Positions 26,498 to 34,602 of a DNA stretch of 64,000 bases are shown piece by piece. Under the pieces are notes generated by a model that was not told where the DNA came from, made no database searches, and worked only from the letters and a program-made list of their open reading frames with translations. Within the stretch, counting starts at the first letter, position 1, and each line of letters begins with the position of its first letter. Made by a program: the position numbers and the translations under genes. Origin of the DNA: Pseudozobellia thermophila (GTDB lineage Bacteria > Bacteroidota > Bacteroidia > Flavobacteriales > Flavobacteriaceae); NCBI RefSeq assembly GCF_900141855.1, contig NZ_FQYU01000002.1:434001-498000 (forward strand), in the 5' to 3' direction.

Positions 26498-28207
26498 ATG
26501 GATACGATTCTAAACACTGCCAAGACCTGGTTGACCGATTTTTTCGACCCGGAAGTAAAAAAGGAAATTGAATACCTGATCGCCAATGATACCGACGAAC
26601 TGAAAGACCGCTTCTACAAAAACATGGAGTTCGGTACCGGAGGCATGCGTGGCGTTATGGGCGTAGGCACCAACAGAATCAACAAATATACCTTGGGCAA
26701 AAGCACCCAGGGCCTGAGCAACTACCTAAAAAAGGCATATGACGGGGAAGACCTAAAGGTCGTCATCGCCTTTGATTGCCGGAACAACAGCGACACCTTG
26801 GCCCGAACAGTGGCCGAAGTGCTTTCCGCCAACGGCATAAACGTATACCTGTTCTCCAGCCTGAGGACCACGCCCGAGCTTTCCTTCGCCGTGCGCCACT
26901 TGAACTGCCATGCCGGCATTGTCCTTACAGCTTCGCACAACCCGCCGGAATACAACGGTTACAAAGTGTATTGGACCGATGGCGGACAGATCGTGCCGCC
27001 CCAGGACGGGGAAATTATCGCCGAAATCAATGCGCTTTCCTACGAAGACATCAATTTTACGGCCAACGAAGATTTGATCCAACTTATCGATACCGAGGTA
27101 GACGAGGCCTTTTTTGAAGCCTCGGTGGCCAATGGAAACTTTAATGCCCCGGGCAAAGACGATTTTAAGATCGTCTTCACATCGTTACACGGTACGTCTA
27201 TTACCGCTATCCCCGAAGTGTTAAAAAGGGCCGGTTATAAGAACGTGACCATCATAGAGGAACAGGCCGAACCCGACGGAAATTTCCCGACGGTAAAGTC
27301 GCCCAACCCCGAAGAGTCCGAAGCCCTGTCCATGGCCGTTGCCAAAGCGGAAGAAATCGGTGCCGACATGGTGGTAGGTACCGACCCCGACAGCGACCGT
27401 TTAGGTATTGCAGTTCGAAACCTCGACGGAAAAATGGAAATCGTAAATGGCAACCAGGCCATGATATTGATGACCAAGTTCCTCTTGGAAAAACAAAAAC
27501 AAAAAGGCTTTAAAGGCAACGAATTTATAGCCACTACCATTGTCTCAACCCCCATGATGGAGGCCATGGCCAAGGCCTATGGTGTCGAGTTCAAGACTTC
27601 ACTTACCGGGTTCAAATGGATCGGTAAAATGATCAAGGACTTCCCCGAATCGAAATTTATCGGTGGCGGAGAGGAGAGTTTTGGCTATATGGTGGGCGAC
27701 TTCGTACGCGACAAGGATGCCGTTACCTCTACCCTGCTCGCCTGTGAAATCGCTTCCCAGGCAAAAGCGAACGGAAGTTCCTTTTACAAAGATTTGATCG
27801 ATTGCTACGTCGATTACGGATTTTATAAGGAGAAACTGATCTCCATCACCAAAAAAGGCATGAGCGGTGCCGAGGAAATCAAGCAAATGCTGAAGGACTT
27901 CAAGGAAAACCCGGTTTCCTCGGTGGCCGGTTCAAAGGTAAAATGGATAGAGGATTACAACACGTCCATAGCCAAGAACGTACTTACCGGTGAAGAGAAG
28001 GCTATCGATATCCCAAAATCGAACGTTCTCATCTACGAAACCGAAGACGGTACGCGTATCGCCGCAAGGCCAAGTGGAACCGAACCCAAGGTAAAGTTTT
28101 ACATCAGCACGAACGCAAAACTTGACAAGGCGGACGACTTCAAGAAAGTATCGGCCGAACTCGATAAAAAAATCCAAACTATTTTGGACGAACTCAACTT
28201 GGGTTAA
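26498..28207 (+). CDS. phosphoglucomutase/phosphomannomutase (PgcA type)
   Basis: Interconverts hexose 1- and 6-phosphates in the cytoplasm. The 569 residues carry all four family motifs. GTGGMRGVMGVGTNRIN lies near residue 47. The phosphoserine loop TASHNPPEYNGYK has its Ser near residue 147. The Mg-binding loop is GTDPDSDRLG, and the phosphate-binding C-terminal loop is RPSGTEPKVK. GGEESFGYM identifies the substrate-specificity loop. Length is that of the PgcA/Pgm2 subgroup rather than the shorter AlgC/GlmM type. Its stop codon overlaps the start of the ABC exporter. Confidence 0.94.
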   Translation: MDTILNTAKTWLTDFFDPEVKKEIEYLIANDTDELKDRFYKNMEFGTGGMRGVMGVGTNRINKYTLGKSTQGLSNYLKKAYDGEDLKVVIAFDCRNNSDTLARTVAEVLSANGINVYLFSSLRTTPELSFAVRHLNCHAGIVLTASHNPPEYNGYKVYWTDGGQIVPPQDGEIIAEINALSYEDINFTANEDLIQLIDTEVDEAFFEASVANGNFNAPGKDDFKIVFTSLHGTSITAIPEVLKRAGYKNVTIIEEQAEPDGNFPTVKSPNPEESEALSMAVAKAEEIGADMVVGTDPDSDRLGIAVRNLDGKMEIVNGNQAMILMTKFLLEKQKQKGFKGNEFIATTIVSTPMMEAMAKAYGVEFKTSLTGFKWIGKMIKDFPESKFIGGGEESFGYMVGDFVRDKDAVTSTLLACEIASQAKANGSSFYKDLIDCYVDYGFYKEKLISITKKGMSGAEEIKQMLKDFKENPVSSVAGSKVKWIEDYNTSIAKNVLTGEEKAIDIPKSNVLIYETEDGTRIAARPSGTEPKVKFYISTNAKLDKADDFKKVSAELDKKIQTILDELNLG

Positions 28208-30030
28208 TGGAGTACTTTAAGAAAATTCTACAGTTTGCCAAACCTTATAGCAAATACGGATACCTCAACATTTTTTTCAACATACTCTACGCCTTGTTCA
28301 GCGCCCTTTCGTTTGCGGCACTGATTCCGATGCTCGACGTATTGTTCAAACCCGAAAACCGGGTTTTTGAAGCGCCCGTATATACCGGTTTCGGTAATCT
28401 AAAGGACTATCTTCAGGCCTTGATCAACTTCAAGGTCACCGAATATTCGGGCGATGATGAAATGAAGGGACTTATATTGGTCATCGGTCTGGTATTGGTA
28501 CTTTTCCTTCTGAAGAATTTCTTCAACTACTTGGCCATGTACTTCATTACCTTTCTCCGGAACGGCGTACTGAAGGACATTCGGAACAAGATGTACCAAA
28601 AAATCGTGGAGCTTCCCATATCCTTTTATTCCGAAAAAAGAAAGGGTGACGTTATCGCACGCATCACCTCCGATGTGCTCGAAATCCAACATTCCTTTCT
28701 TTCCATCCTCGAATTGATCGTACGCGAACCCTTAACGATCTTGTTTACGATCATTATCATGTTCGGTATAAGCACCAAGCTCACCATTTTCGTATTTGTA
28801 TTTATCCCCATTGCAGGTACGATCATCTCAAGGATCGGTAAATCGTTGAAGAAAAAATCCGATCGCGTACAAAGGGAACAGGGCGAGTTTCTTTCGATCG
28901 TCGAGGAGACCTTGGGCGGCCTGCGCGTCATAAAGGCCTTTAATTCAGAATCGTACTTTTCCCGGCTATTCGAAAAATCGACCCTCCGCTTCTTTAAGTT
29001 TTCGAACTCCTTGCTCAACCGCCAGAACCTGGCTTCGCCAACGGGCGAGTTCCTGGGCATTCTGGTGATAGGCGTACTGCTGTGGTTCGGCGGTAAAATG
29101 GTCTTGGTCGACAAAACCCTCGACCCCTCATCGTTCATCGCCTATATGGGACTGGCCTACAACATCCTCACCCCGGCAAAATCGATCAGCAAGGCCTCTT
29201 ACGGGGTAAAAAAAGGCAATGCCGCGGCCGAACGGGTTTTGGAAATACTGGAGACCGAGAACCCCATTGTCGACAAGGCCGGTGCTGTAGAGAAATCCAG
29301 TTTTGACCAAGGCATAGAACTGGAGAACATCTCGTTCAAATACGAAGACGAATACGTATTAAAAAACTTTAGCCTTAGCGTACCCAAAGGCAACACAGTG
29401 GCCCTGGTAGGCCAATCGGGCAGCGGTAAAAGCACCATAGCCAATCTAGTAACCCGTTTCTACGATGTGAACGAAGGGGAAATTTCCATTGACGGGCGTA
29501 ATATTAAGGACATTTCCAAAAAATCGCTGCGCGGCCTTATGGGGCTCGTTACCCAAGATTCCATTTTATTCAATGACACCGTAGCCAACAATATTGCTTT
29601 AGGAAAGGAAAACGCTACCCAAGAAGAAATTATGGCGGCCGCCAAAATCGCCAATGCCCACGACTTTATTACCCAGCTGCCCAAGGGGTACGACACCAAC
29701 ATAGGGGATAGCGGCAACAAACTCAGCGGCGGTCAAAAGCAGCGTCTATCCATTGCCAGGGCCGTACTGAAGAATCCACCCATCATGATACTCGACGAGG
29801 CCACCTCGGCCCTCGATACCGAGAGCGAACGCTTGGTACAGGACGCCCTGGAGAAAATGATGCAAAACCGCACCTCAATTGTTATTGCCCACCGACTTTC
29901 GACCATTCAAAACGCCAATACCATAGTCGTACTCCAAAAAGGGGAAATCGTCGAGCAAGGCACACATTCGGAACTGCTTGCAAAAAACGGCACCTACAGC
30001 AAACTGGTGGCCATGCAATCTTTGGGATAG
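28207..30030 (+). CDS. ABC exporter, MsbA/MdlB-like half transporter
   Basis: This 607-residue protein fuses six transmembrane helices (to about residue 325) to one ATPase domain. Walker A is GQSGSGKST (about 401-409), the signature is LSGGQKQRLSIARA (from about residue 505), Walker B is IMILDEATSALD and the switch is IAHRLST. Half transporters of this kind dimerise and flip lipids or export drugs or peptides; MsbA moves lipid A. The substrate is not evident. The start codon overlaps the mutase stop, which suggests translational coupling and a lipid-linked glycan substrate, but this is inference from context. Confidence 0.93.
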   Translation: MEYFKKILQFAKPYSKYGYLNIFFNILYALFSALSFAALIPMLDVLFKPENRVFEAPVYTGFGNLKDYLQALINFKVTEYSGDDEMKGLILVIGLVLVLFLLKNFFNYLAMYFITFLRNGVLKDIRNKMYQKIVELPISFYSEKRKGDVIARITSDVLEIQHSFLSILELIVREPLTILFTIIIMFGISTKLTIFVFVFIPIAGTIISRIGKSLKKKSDRVQREQGEFLSIVEETLGGLRVIKAFNSESYFSRLFEKSTLRFFKFSNSLLNRQNLASPTGEFLGILVIGVLLWFGGKMVLVDKTLDPSSFIAYMGLAYNILTPAKSISKASYGVKKGNAAAERVLEILETENPIVDKAGAVEKSSFDQGIELENISFKYEDEYVLKNFSLSVPKGNTVALVGQSGSGKSTIANLVTRFYDVNEGEISIDGRNIKDISKKSLRGLMGLVTQDSILFNDTVANNIALGKENATQEEIMAAAKIANAHDFITQLPKGYDTNIGDSGNKLSGGQKQRLSIARAVLKNPPIMILDEATSALDTESERLVQDALEKMMQNRTSIVIAHRLSTIQNANTIVVLQKGEIVEQGTHSELLAKNGTYSKLVAMQSLG

Positions 30031-30124
30031 ACATCATTTTTCCAAACATAGACATCATTTTCTTATTCCCGACTAAACCTTTGCGTAACTTTAGAGTCTT
30101 ATTGTTAAACCTAAAGCAGACGTA

Positions 30125-30667
30125 TTGATTGCAGAGGAAACCTTGGTAAGGCAATTAAAACAAAGGGATAGCCAGGCTGATGCCTTTGAAGTGTTGGTGA
30201 ACACCTACAAAGAGCCCTTGTACTGGCATATTCGAAGAATCGTCCTAAACCACGATGATGCCGACGATGTGTTGCAGAATACCTTCATCAAGGTCTACAG
30301 GAACATTGCCAATTTTAAAGGGGAGAGCAAGCTCTATACTTGGATGTACCGCATCGCGACCAACGAAGCGCTTTCGTTCTTGAAAAAAAAGGCCAAACAC
30401 AGCGGTATAGGCGATTCGGAAACACAGGAACGCTTGGTCCAAAACCTCGAGGCCGACGTATATTTTGAAGGGGACGAGATACAGTTAAAACTACAAAAGG
30501 CCATAGCCTCCCTGCCCGAAAAGCAAAAACTGGTCTTTAACATGAAGTATTTTCAGGAAATGAAATATGAGGAAATTTCAGAAATCCTGGAAACTTCCGT
30601 AGGCGGACTAAAGGCTTCCTACCATTTAGCGGTAAAAAAAATAGAAGCCTTTTTAAAAGAAGATTAA
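30125..30667 (+). CDS. ECF-type RNA polymerase sigma factor
   Basis: This 180-residue sigma-70 family member has region 2 (HDDADDVLQNTFIKVYRNI, then FKGESKLYTWMYRIATNEAL) and region 4 (LPEKQKLVFNMKYFQEMKYEEISEILETS with a helix-turn-helix). There is no region 3, as usual for ECF factors. The likely start is a TTG at 30125, giving MIAEETLVRQLKQRDSQ. I find no ATG that preserves the normal N terminus. A putative anti-sigma gene follows after 33 bases. Confidence 0.93.
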   Translation: MIAEETLVRQLKQRDSQADAFEVLVNTYKEPLYWHIRRIVLNHDDADDVLQNTFIKVYRNIANFKGESKLYTWMYRIATNEALSFLKKKAKHSGIGDSETQERLVQNLEADVYFEGDEIQLKLQKAIASLPEKQKLVFNMKYFQEMKYEEISEILETSVGGLKASYHLAVKKIEAFLKED

Positions 30668-30700
30668 ACCTTTTAATTATTTGAGTGTCAAATAATAGCT

Positions 30701-31213
30701 ATGAACAAAATGAACAAAAAAAATCCGTTCAAAACTCCCGAAAACTATTTCGAAAGTTTTGAATCCAGGTTAAGGGCCAAATTATCCGAAGGGATATCCG
30801 ACATCCCAAAGGATGAAGGTTTCTCGGTTCCCGAAGGGTATTTCGACTCCGTTCACGAGAGCATTCTCAAAAAACTTGAAACCGACGAACCCAAGGTCAT
30901 TAAACTGAATCCCTATAAAAAATTCTACTATGTAGCGGCCTCAATTGCGGCTATACTACTGGTTGCCATCGTTATAAACTTAAAATCGGACACGGAACCC
31001 TCGTTCGAAAGTCTGGCCGTTTCGGATATCGACCGTTATTTTGAGAACAACGAAATAGAATTGAGCACATACGAACTGGCCGAAGTTATACCTGTAGACG
31101 AATTGGAGGTGTACGATATTATGGAGAACCGTTTCGCCGAAGAGCAAATGGTAGATTACCTTACCGAGAATATCGAAGACTTTGAAGCCTTAAACCTTGA
31201 TTACAATGAATAG
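30701..31213 (+). CDS. single-pass membrane protein, putative anti-sigma factor
   Basis: This 170-residue protein has an N-terminal cytoplasmic part with two copies of a short motif, TPENYFESFESRL and VPEGYFDSVHESIL. One membrane helix (about residues 76-93, VAASIAAILLVAIVI) follows, then an acidic outer domain. It has no zinc-binding anti-sigma signature. The anti-sigma role is inferred only from topology and its position after an ECF sigma gene. Its last eight bases overlap the start of the Spy-like gene. Confidence 0.72.
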   Translation: MNKMNKKNPFKTPENYFESFESRLRAKLSEGISDIPKDEGFSVPEGYFDSVHESILKKLETDEPKVIKLNPYKKFYYVAASIAAILLVAIVINLKSDTEPSFESLAVSDIDRYFENNEIELSTYELAEVIPVDELEVYDIMENRFAEEQMVDYLTENIEDFEALNLDYNE

Positions 31214-31652
31214 GACAAGAACAATACTACTGGTCGCATTTCTATTTGCCACCAGTCTCTTCCATGCACAGGACAAACATAAGAAGGACAAGATTAGATC
31301 CTTAAAAATAGCTTTTATCACAGAGCGCTTAGACCTCTCCAGTAAGGAAGCCCAGGCATTCTGGCCCCTTTACAACAAATATGAGGAAGACAGGGAGGCC
31401 TTGCGCCGAAGGGAGGTTTCCGAAATCCGTTCGAAGATCAGGGACACCGATGTCCTATCCGAGGACGAGGCCAAAAGTATCCTAAAAAAATACCTCAGCT
31501 TTGAAGAAAAGGAAGAGGAAATCGAACGCGACTACCTCAATGCGGTCAGCAAAGTGATCACGGCCAAAAAAACCTTGTTGCTGCTGCGTTCCGAAGAGGA
31601 GTTCAAAAAGCACCTGATCAAACAATATCGCGAAAGACGGGGCAACCGTTGA
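31206..31652 (+). CDS. secreted Spy/CpxP-like helical protein
   Basis: From the ATG at 31206 (three codons inside the longest frame) it has 148 residues with a signal peptide (LLVAFLFATSLFHAQ). The mature part is charged and helical: IAFITERLDLSSKEAQAFWPLYNKYEEDRE, then VLSEDEAKSILKKYLSFEEKEEEIERDYLNAV. The first block resembles the LTxxQ-type repeats of periplasmic Spy/CpxP proteins, which buffer or sense envelope stress. It overlaps the putative anti-sigma gene by eight bases, suggesting a sigma, anti-sigma and periplasmic sensor unit. A terminator follows. Confidence 0.78.
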   Translation: MNRTRTILLVAFLFATSLFHAQDKHKKDKIRSLKIAFITERLDLSSKEAQAFWPLYNKYEEDREALRRREVSEIRSKIRDTDVLSEDEAKSILKKYLSFEEKEEEIERDYLNAVSKVITAKKTLLLLRSEEEFKKHLIKQYRERRGNR

Positions 31653-31680
31653 CCACTGAAACTTTTCGATAAAATACACT

Positions 31681-31706
31681 AAAAGAGGCCTTTCGGCCTC
31701 TTTTTC
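31681..31706 (+). terminator. terminator after the ECF sigma operon
   Basis: Stem AAAAGAGGCC/GGCCTCTTTT with a 4-base loop followed by more T residues, 28 bases after the Spy-like stop. Confidence 0.85.
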
Positions 31707-31766
31707 TCATTAAACCTTTTGCTTTCTGCACCATCAAAAAAGTATAAACCCTTAAAATTAAAGACT

Positions 31767-32117
31767 ATGAAAAATCTTAAAGTTTTACTTGTCGTTCTCG
31801 CGTTGATGGGTGCCAGTTCCGCTTTTGCCAAAGCAACTCCCACTTCAGACAAAATTGCCATAGAAACTAACACAACTGTCCGCAGGGCAGCCACCAAAAC
31901 AGTCGTATTCAAGGGCCGTACCTACCATTTTAGGAATGGAAAATGGTACATTACCCGCGGAAGAAGGTTGGTCGTCGTCCGCCCGCCCGTAGGTCTTGCC
32001 GTAAGAAGCCTGCCCAGGGGCAATAAAGTGGTCGTCGTCAAAGGACGTAAATTCTATAAGTTCAATGGCGTACATTACCAAAAAAGGGGCGGTACCTATG
32101 TGGTCGTACGTCTATAG
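31767..32117 (+). CDS. small secreted basic protein, DUF6515-like
   Basis: This 116-residue protein starts at the ATG at 31767 with a signal peptide ending in SSAFAKA. The mature chain is very basic and holds two short, similar units: VVFKGRTYHFRNGKWYITRGRRLVVVRPP and VVVKGRKFYKFNGVHYQKRGGTYVVVRL. Each resembles the Tyr-rich, SH3-like repeats of DUF6515 proteins. Function unknown; a wall- or surface-binding role would fit. It has its own terminator and is separated from the sigma operon by another. Confidence 0.75.
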   Translation: MKNLKVLLVVLALMGASSAFAKATPTSDKIAIETNTTVRRAATKTVVFKGRTYHFRNGKWYITRGRRLVVVRPPVGLAVRSLPRGNKVVVVKGRKFYKFNGVHYQKRGGTYVVVRL

Positions 32118-32140
32118 GCCTTAAGCAAACCGATTATATC

Positions 32141-32183
32141 ATCCGGACAATGCGCCCTCCCGTATTTGTCCGGATTTTTTTTA
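32141..32183. terminator. terminator between the DUF6515-like and BNR genes
   Basis: A 10-bp perfect stem ATCCGGACAA/TTGTCCGGAT with a 15-base loop and a forward run of eight T. The reverse direction lacks a strong T run. Confidence 0.8.
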
Positions 32184-33209
32184 TTGAAAGACCAAGCTCG
32201 AAATCCGGTTCTTCCCAGCCGCATAGGCGACCGAATCGTTGAGAAACCGAAGGGTGTAGAAAGGCTCACCACTAAGCTCTTTCCACGTGTTCCCTTGGTC
32301 GGCGGAGTACGCTATCCCCGTAAAGCCCAAAGCCACCATTTCCTTTCCGCCCGAATTTGGTACAAATTGAATACAGCTCTTATATGCCGGGGTTTGCCCA
32401 TCGGCGATCAATTGCCAGGTGGCCCCGCCATCCCTGGTGATGGCCTTGTTCGCCGTATTCGCTTCGGGCCGGGTGTAATCGCCTCCTATCGCCACGCCAA
32501 GATTTTCATCGTAAAAGTCTATGGAATAAATGCCCTGGGTGGGTTCTTTGCTCACCATGGGCGTATTTTGAACTTCCCACGATTTTCCCTTGTCAGGCGA
32601 AAAATAAATACGTCCGGCGGTTGTGGCCACCCAAGTCTTATCGCCCATTACCTCGATGTTCGTATTACTGGCCGCAAAGGCCCCTTCCCCTTCCACGGCC
32701 TTAGGTAGGTCGGCACACTCTACCTTATTCCAGGTACGTCCCCCGTCCCTTGTTATAACGATGCCCATACAGCCTTCGATGCTGTCGCCGATGGCAATGC
32801 CCTCCTGGTCGTTCCAAAAGGTCATGGCGTCGTAGAAAACGGCCTCACCCTCCTCTTTGTAAACCAGTTCCATCCGGCCCTTCCCCCCTGTTTTGTACAA
32901 CAGGGCGGGGGTGGCCACCGACAACATAAAAAAATCGTTCGAGGTGTGGGCAACGGCCCTAAATTCGGGTGTAATGGAATCGAATTGCTGAACATTCGTC
33001 CGCACTTGCCCCGTTCTTAGGTCAATGCTCCCGAAAACACCGTTGTTGCCCGCAAAGGCCAAGCTGCCTCCCATAAGTTCAATGGCCCTGATACTCAGCG
33101 AGTCTTCGTACAAGGTATTGACCGTAACTTTCGAAAAGGCTTGTTTGGTCTCTTTTTCGTTACACGATAACAGGCAAACGCCAAGAGCTAGGAAGATAAT
33201 AAGACGCAT
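32181..33209 (-). CDS. BNR/YCF48-type beta-propeller lipoprotein
   Basis: From the ATG at 33207-33209 it has 342 residues with a signal peptide and lipobox Cys16 (CLLSC). The mature part contains several Asp-box-like turns: ITRDGGRTW, FSPDKGKSW, ITRDGGATW and YSADQGNTW. These are typical of BNR/YCF48 beta-propellers related to the plant HCF136 protein, a PSII assembly factor. In flavobacteria they are often named oxidoreductase without evidence. The propeller should be anchored to a membrane. Partner and substrate unknown. It diverges from rsmB, and the two promoters almost touch. Confidence 0.85.
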   Translation of the reverse strand: MRLIIFLALGVCLLSCNEKETKQAFSKVTVNTLYEDSLSIRAIELMGGSLAFAGNNGVFGSIDLRTGQVRTNVQQFDSITPEFRAVAHTSNDFFMLSVATPALLYKTGGKGRMELVYKEEGEAVFYDAMTFWNDQEGIAIGDSIEGCMGIVITRDGGRTWNKVECADLPKAVEGEGAFAASNTNIEVMGDKTWVATTAGRIYFSPDKGKSWEVQNTPMVSKEPTQGIYSIDFYDENLGVAIGGDYTRPEANTANKAITRDGGATWQLIADGQTPAYKSCIQFVPNSGGKEMVALGFTGIAYSADQGNTWKELSGEPFYTLRFLNDSVAYAAGKNRISSLVFQ

Positions 33210-33224
33210 ACGTATAAAGTTTGT

Positions 33225-33254
33225 CAAAAATACAGCGATTCAAACCGAATGCAA
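33225..33254 (-). promoter_or_regulatory. promoter of the BNR lipoprotein gene
   Basis: On the minus strand TTG (33252-33254), 19 bases, then TATTTTTG (33225-33232), a full consensus match 16 bases before the start codon. The leader would be very short. Confidence 0.6.
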
Positions 33255-33262
33255 TACCTTTG
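33255..33262 (+). promoter_or_regulatory. candidate rsmB -7 box
   Basis: TACCTTTG is a perfect -7 match 30 bases before the rsmB start and begins one base after the divergent promoter of the BNR gene. No TTG has the right spacing (the nearest is 31 bases away). Confidence 0.35.
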
Positions 33263-33291
33263 CAAGCATCTTTTTTTTAGCACCTTATTCT

Positions 33292-34503
33292 ATGAAATTA
33301 CATCGCAACCTGGTCTTTGCCGTTATAGACGCCCTTAACCTCATCTTCAACGAAGGCGAATATGCCGATAAGGTGGTACAAAAAGTGTTGAAGTTCGACA
33401 AGAGGTGGGGGTCGCGCGACCGTGGTTTTATTGCGGAGACCACATACGAGATGGTCCGCTACAAAAGGTTGTATGCCGAAATTGCCGAGGTAAAGGCCCC
33501 TTTCAGCAGGCAAGACCTTTTTAGGATGTGGGCCGTTTGGGCGGTTTTGAAAGGAATCAAACTACCCGACTGGAAACAGATCGAACCCACTCCCGAACGA
33601 AGGATCAAAGGCCGGTTCGACGAGCTCTCAAAAATCAGGAAATACCGTGAAGCCCTACCCGACTGGATCGACGAACTATGCGCCAAGGCCCTGGGCGAAA
33701 AGCTATGGACGAAAGAAATAGCCGCCCTGAACCAGCAGGCCGAAGTTATATTGCGTACCAACACCCTAAAAACGACGAAGGAAAAATTAAGGAAAGCCTT
33801 GTTGGACGAGGGCATCGTGGCCGAACCCATAAAAGGGTACCCCCTGGCCCTACGCCTTCCCGAACGTGCCAATGTTTTCGTTACCGATGCCTTCAAAAAC
33901 GGCCTTTTTGAAGTACAGGACGCCTCTTCGCAGCTGGTCGCCGAGTTGTTGGACGTAAAACCGGGCCAGCGTGTAGTGGACACTTGCGCCGGTGCCGGGG
34001 GAAAATCGCTGCACTTGGCCGCCCTGATGCAAAACAAGGGCCATCTGATCTCGATGGATGTTTATGGCAGCAAGCTCAAGGAATTAAAACGAAGGGCGCG
34101 TAGAAACGGTGCCCATAACATCGAAACACGGGAAATCGACTCTACCAAGGTTTTTAAGAAACTCTACGGAACGGCCGACCGGGTGCTTATCGATGCCCCT
34201 TGTACGGGACTTGGGGTCATCAGAAGAAATCCCGACACCAAATGGAAGCTACGGCCCGACTTTCTTGAAAAGATCATCAATACCCAACAAGAGATCCTGC
34301 GCAGCTACAGCAAAATTGTAAAACCGGGGGGCAAAATGGTCTATGCCACCTGCTCCATACTGCCCCAGGAGAACGCCGATCAGGTACAATCGTTCTTGGC
34401 CGCCGAAGAGGGCAAGGACTTTAGTTTGGTCGAAGAAAGGAAGATCTTTGCCTCTAAAAGTGGTTTCGATGGATTTTATATGGCCTTGCTACAGAAGAAG
34501 TAA
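33292..34503 (+). CDS. RsmB/NOP-family rRNA cytosine-5 methyltransferase
   Basis: I chose the ATG at 33292 (MKLHRNLVFAVIDALN); the longer frame runs antisense through the BNR gene. The 403 residues have an N-terminal NusB-like helical domain, then an SAM domain with DTCAGAGGKSLHLA. The two active-site cysteines of m5C methyltransferases are Cys304 in DAPCTG and Cys354 in YATCSI, both intact. The enzyme probably methylates a cytosine of 16S rRNA. It lies upstream of purL with about 100 bases between. Confidence 0.93.
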   Translation: MKLHRNLVFAVIDALNLIFNEGEYADKVVQKVLKFDKRWGSRDRGFIAETTYEMVRYKRLYAEIAEVKAPFSRQDLFRMWAVWAVLKGIKLPDWKQIEPTPERRIKGRFDELSKIRKYREALPDWIDELCAKALGEKLWTKEIAALNQQAEVILRTNTLKTTKEKLRKALLDEGIVAEPIKGYPLALRLPERANVFVTDAFKNGLFEVQDASSQLVAELLDVKPGQRVVDTCAGAGGKSLHLAALMQNKGHLISMDVYGSKLKELKRRARRNGAHNIETREIDSTKVFKKLYGTADRVLIDAPCTGLGVIRRNPDTKWKLRPDFLEKIINTQQEILRSYSKIVKPGGKMVYATCSILPQENADQVQSFLAAEEGKDFSLVEERKIFASKSGFDGFYMALLQKK

Positions 34504-34536
34504 TCAACAATTTCGCCGAAAAACTGTTAACTTTTC

Positions 34537-34570
34537 TTGGAAATGGATTGGGTTAAAAGCTGTAAATTTG
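34537..34570 (+). promoter_or_regulatory. purL promoter
   Basis: TTG (34537-34539), 23 bases, then TAAATTTG (34563-34570), at the long end of the consensus spacing. The purL start is 33 bases further on. Confidence 0.55.
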
Positions 34571-34602
34571 TGCTTTCTTAAATCCAACAATTCATAAATT
34601 CA

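Noticed and set aside
33025-33291. N-terminal extension of rsmB in the long open frame
   Set aside because: It runs antisense through the BNR lipoprotein gene. The family N terminus begins at MKLHRN, 30 bases after a -7 box.
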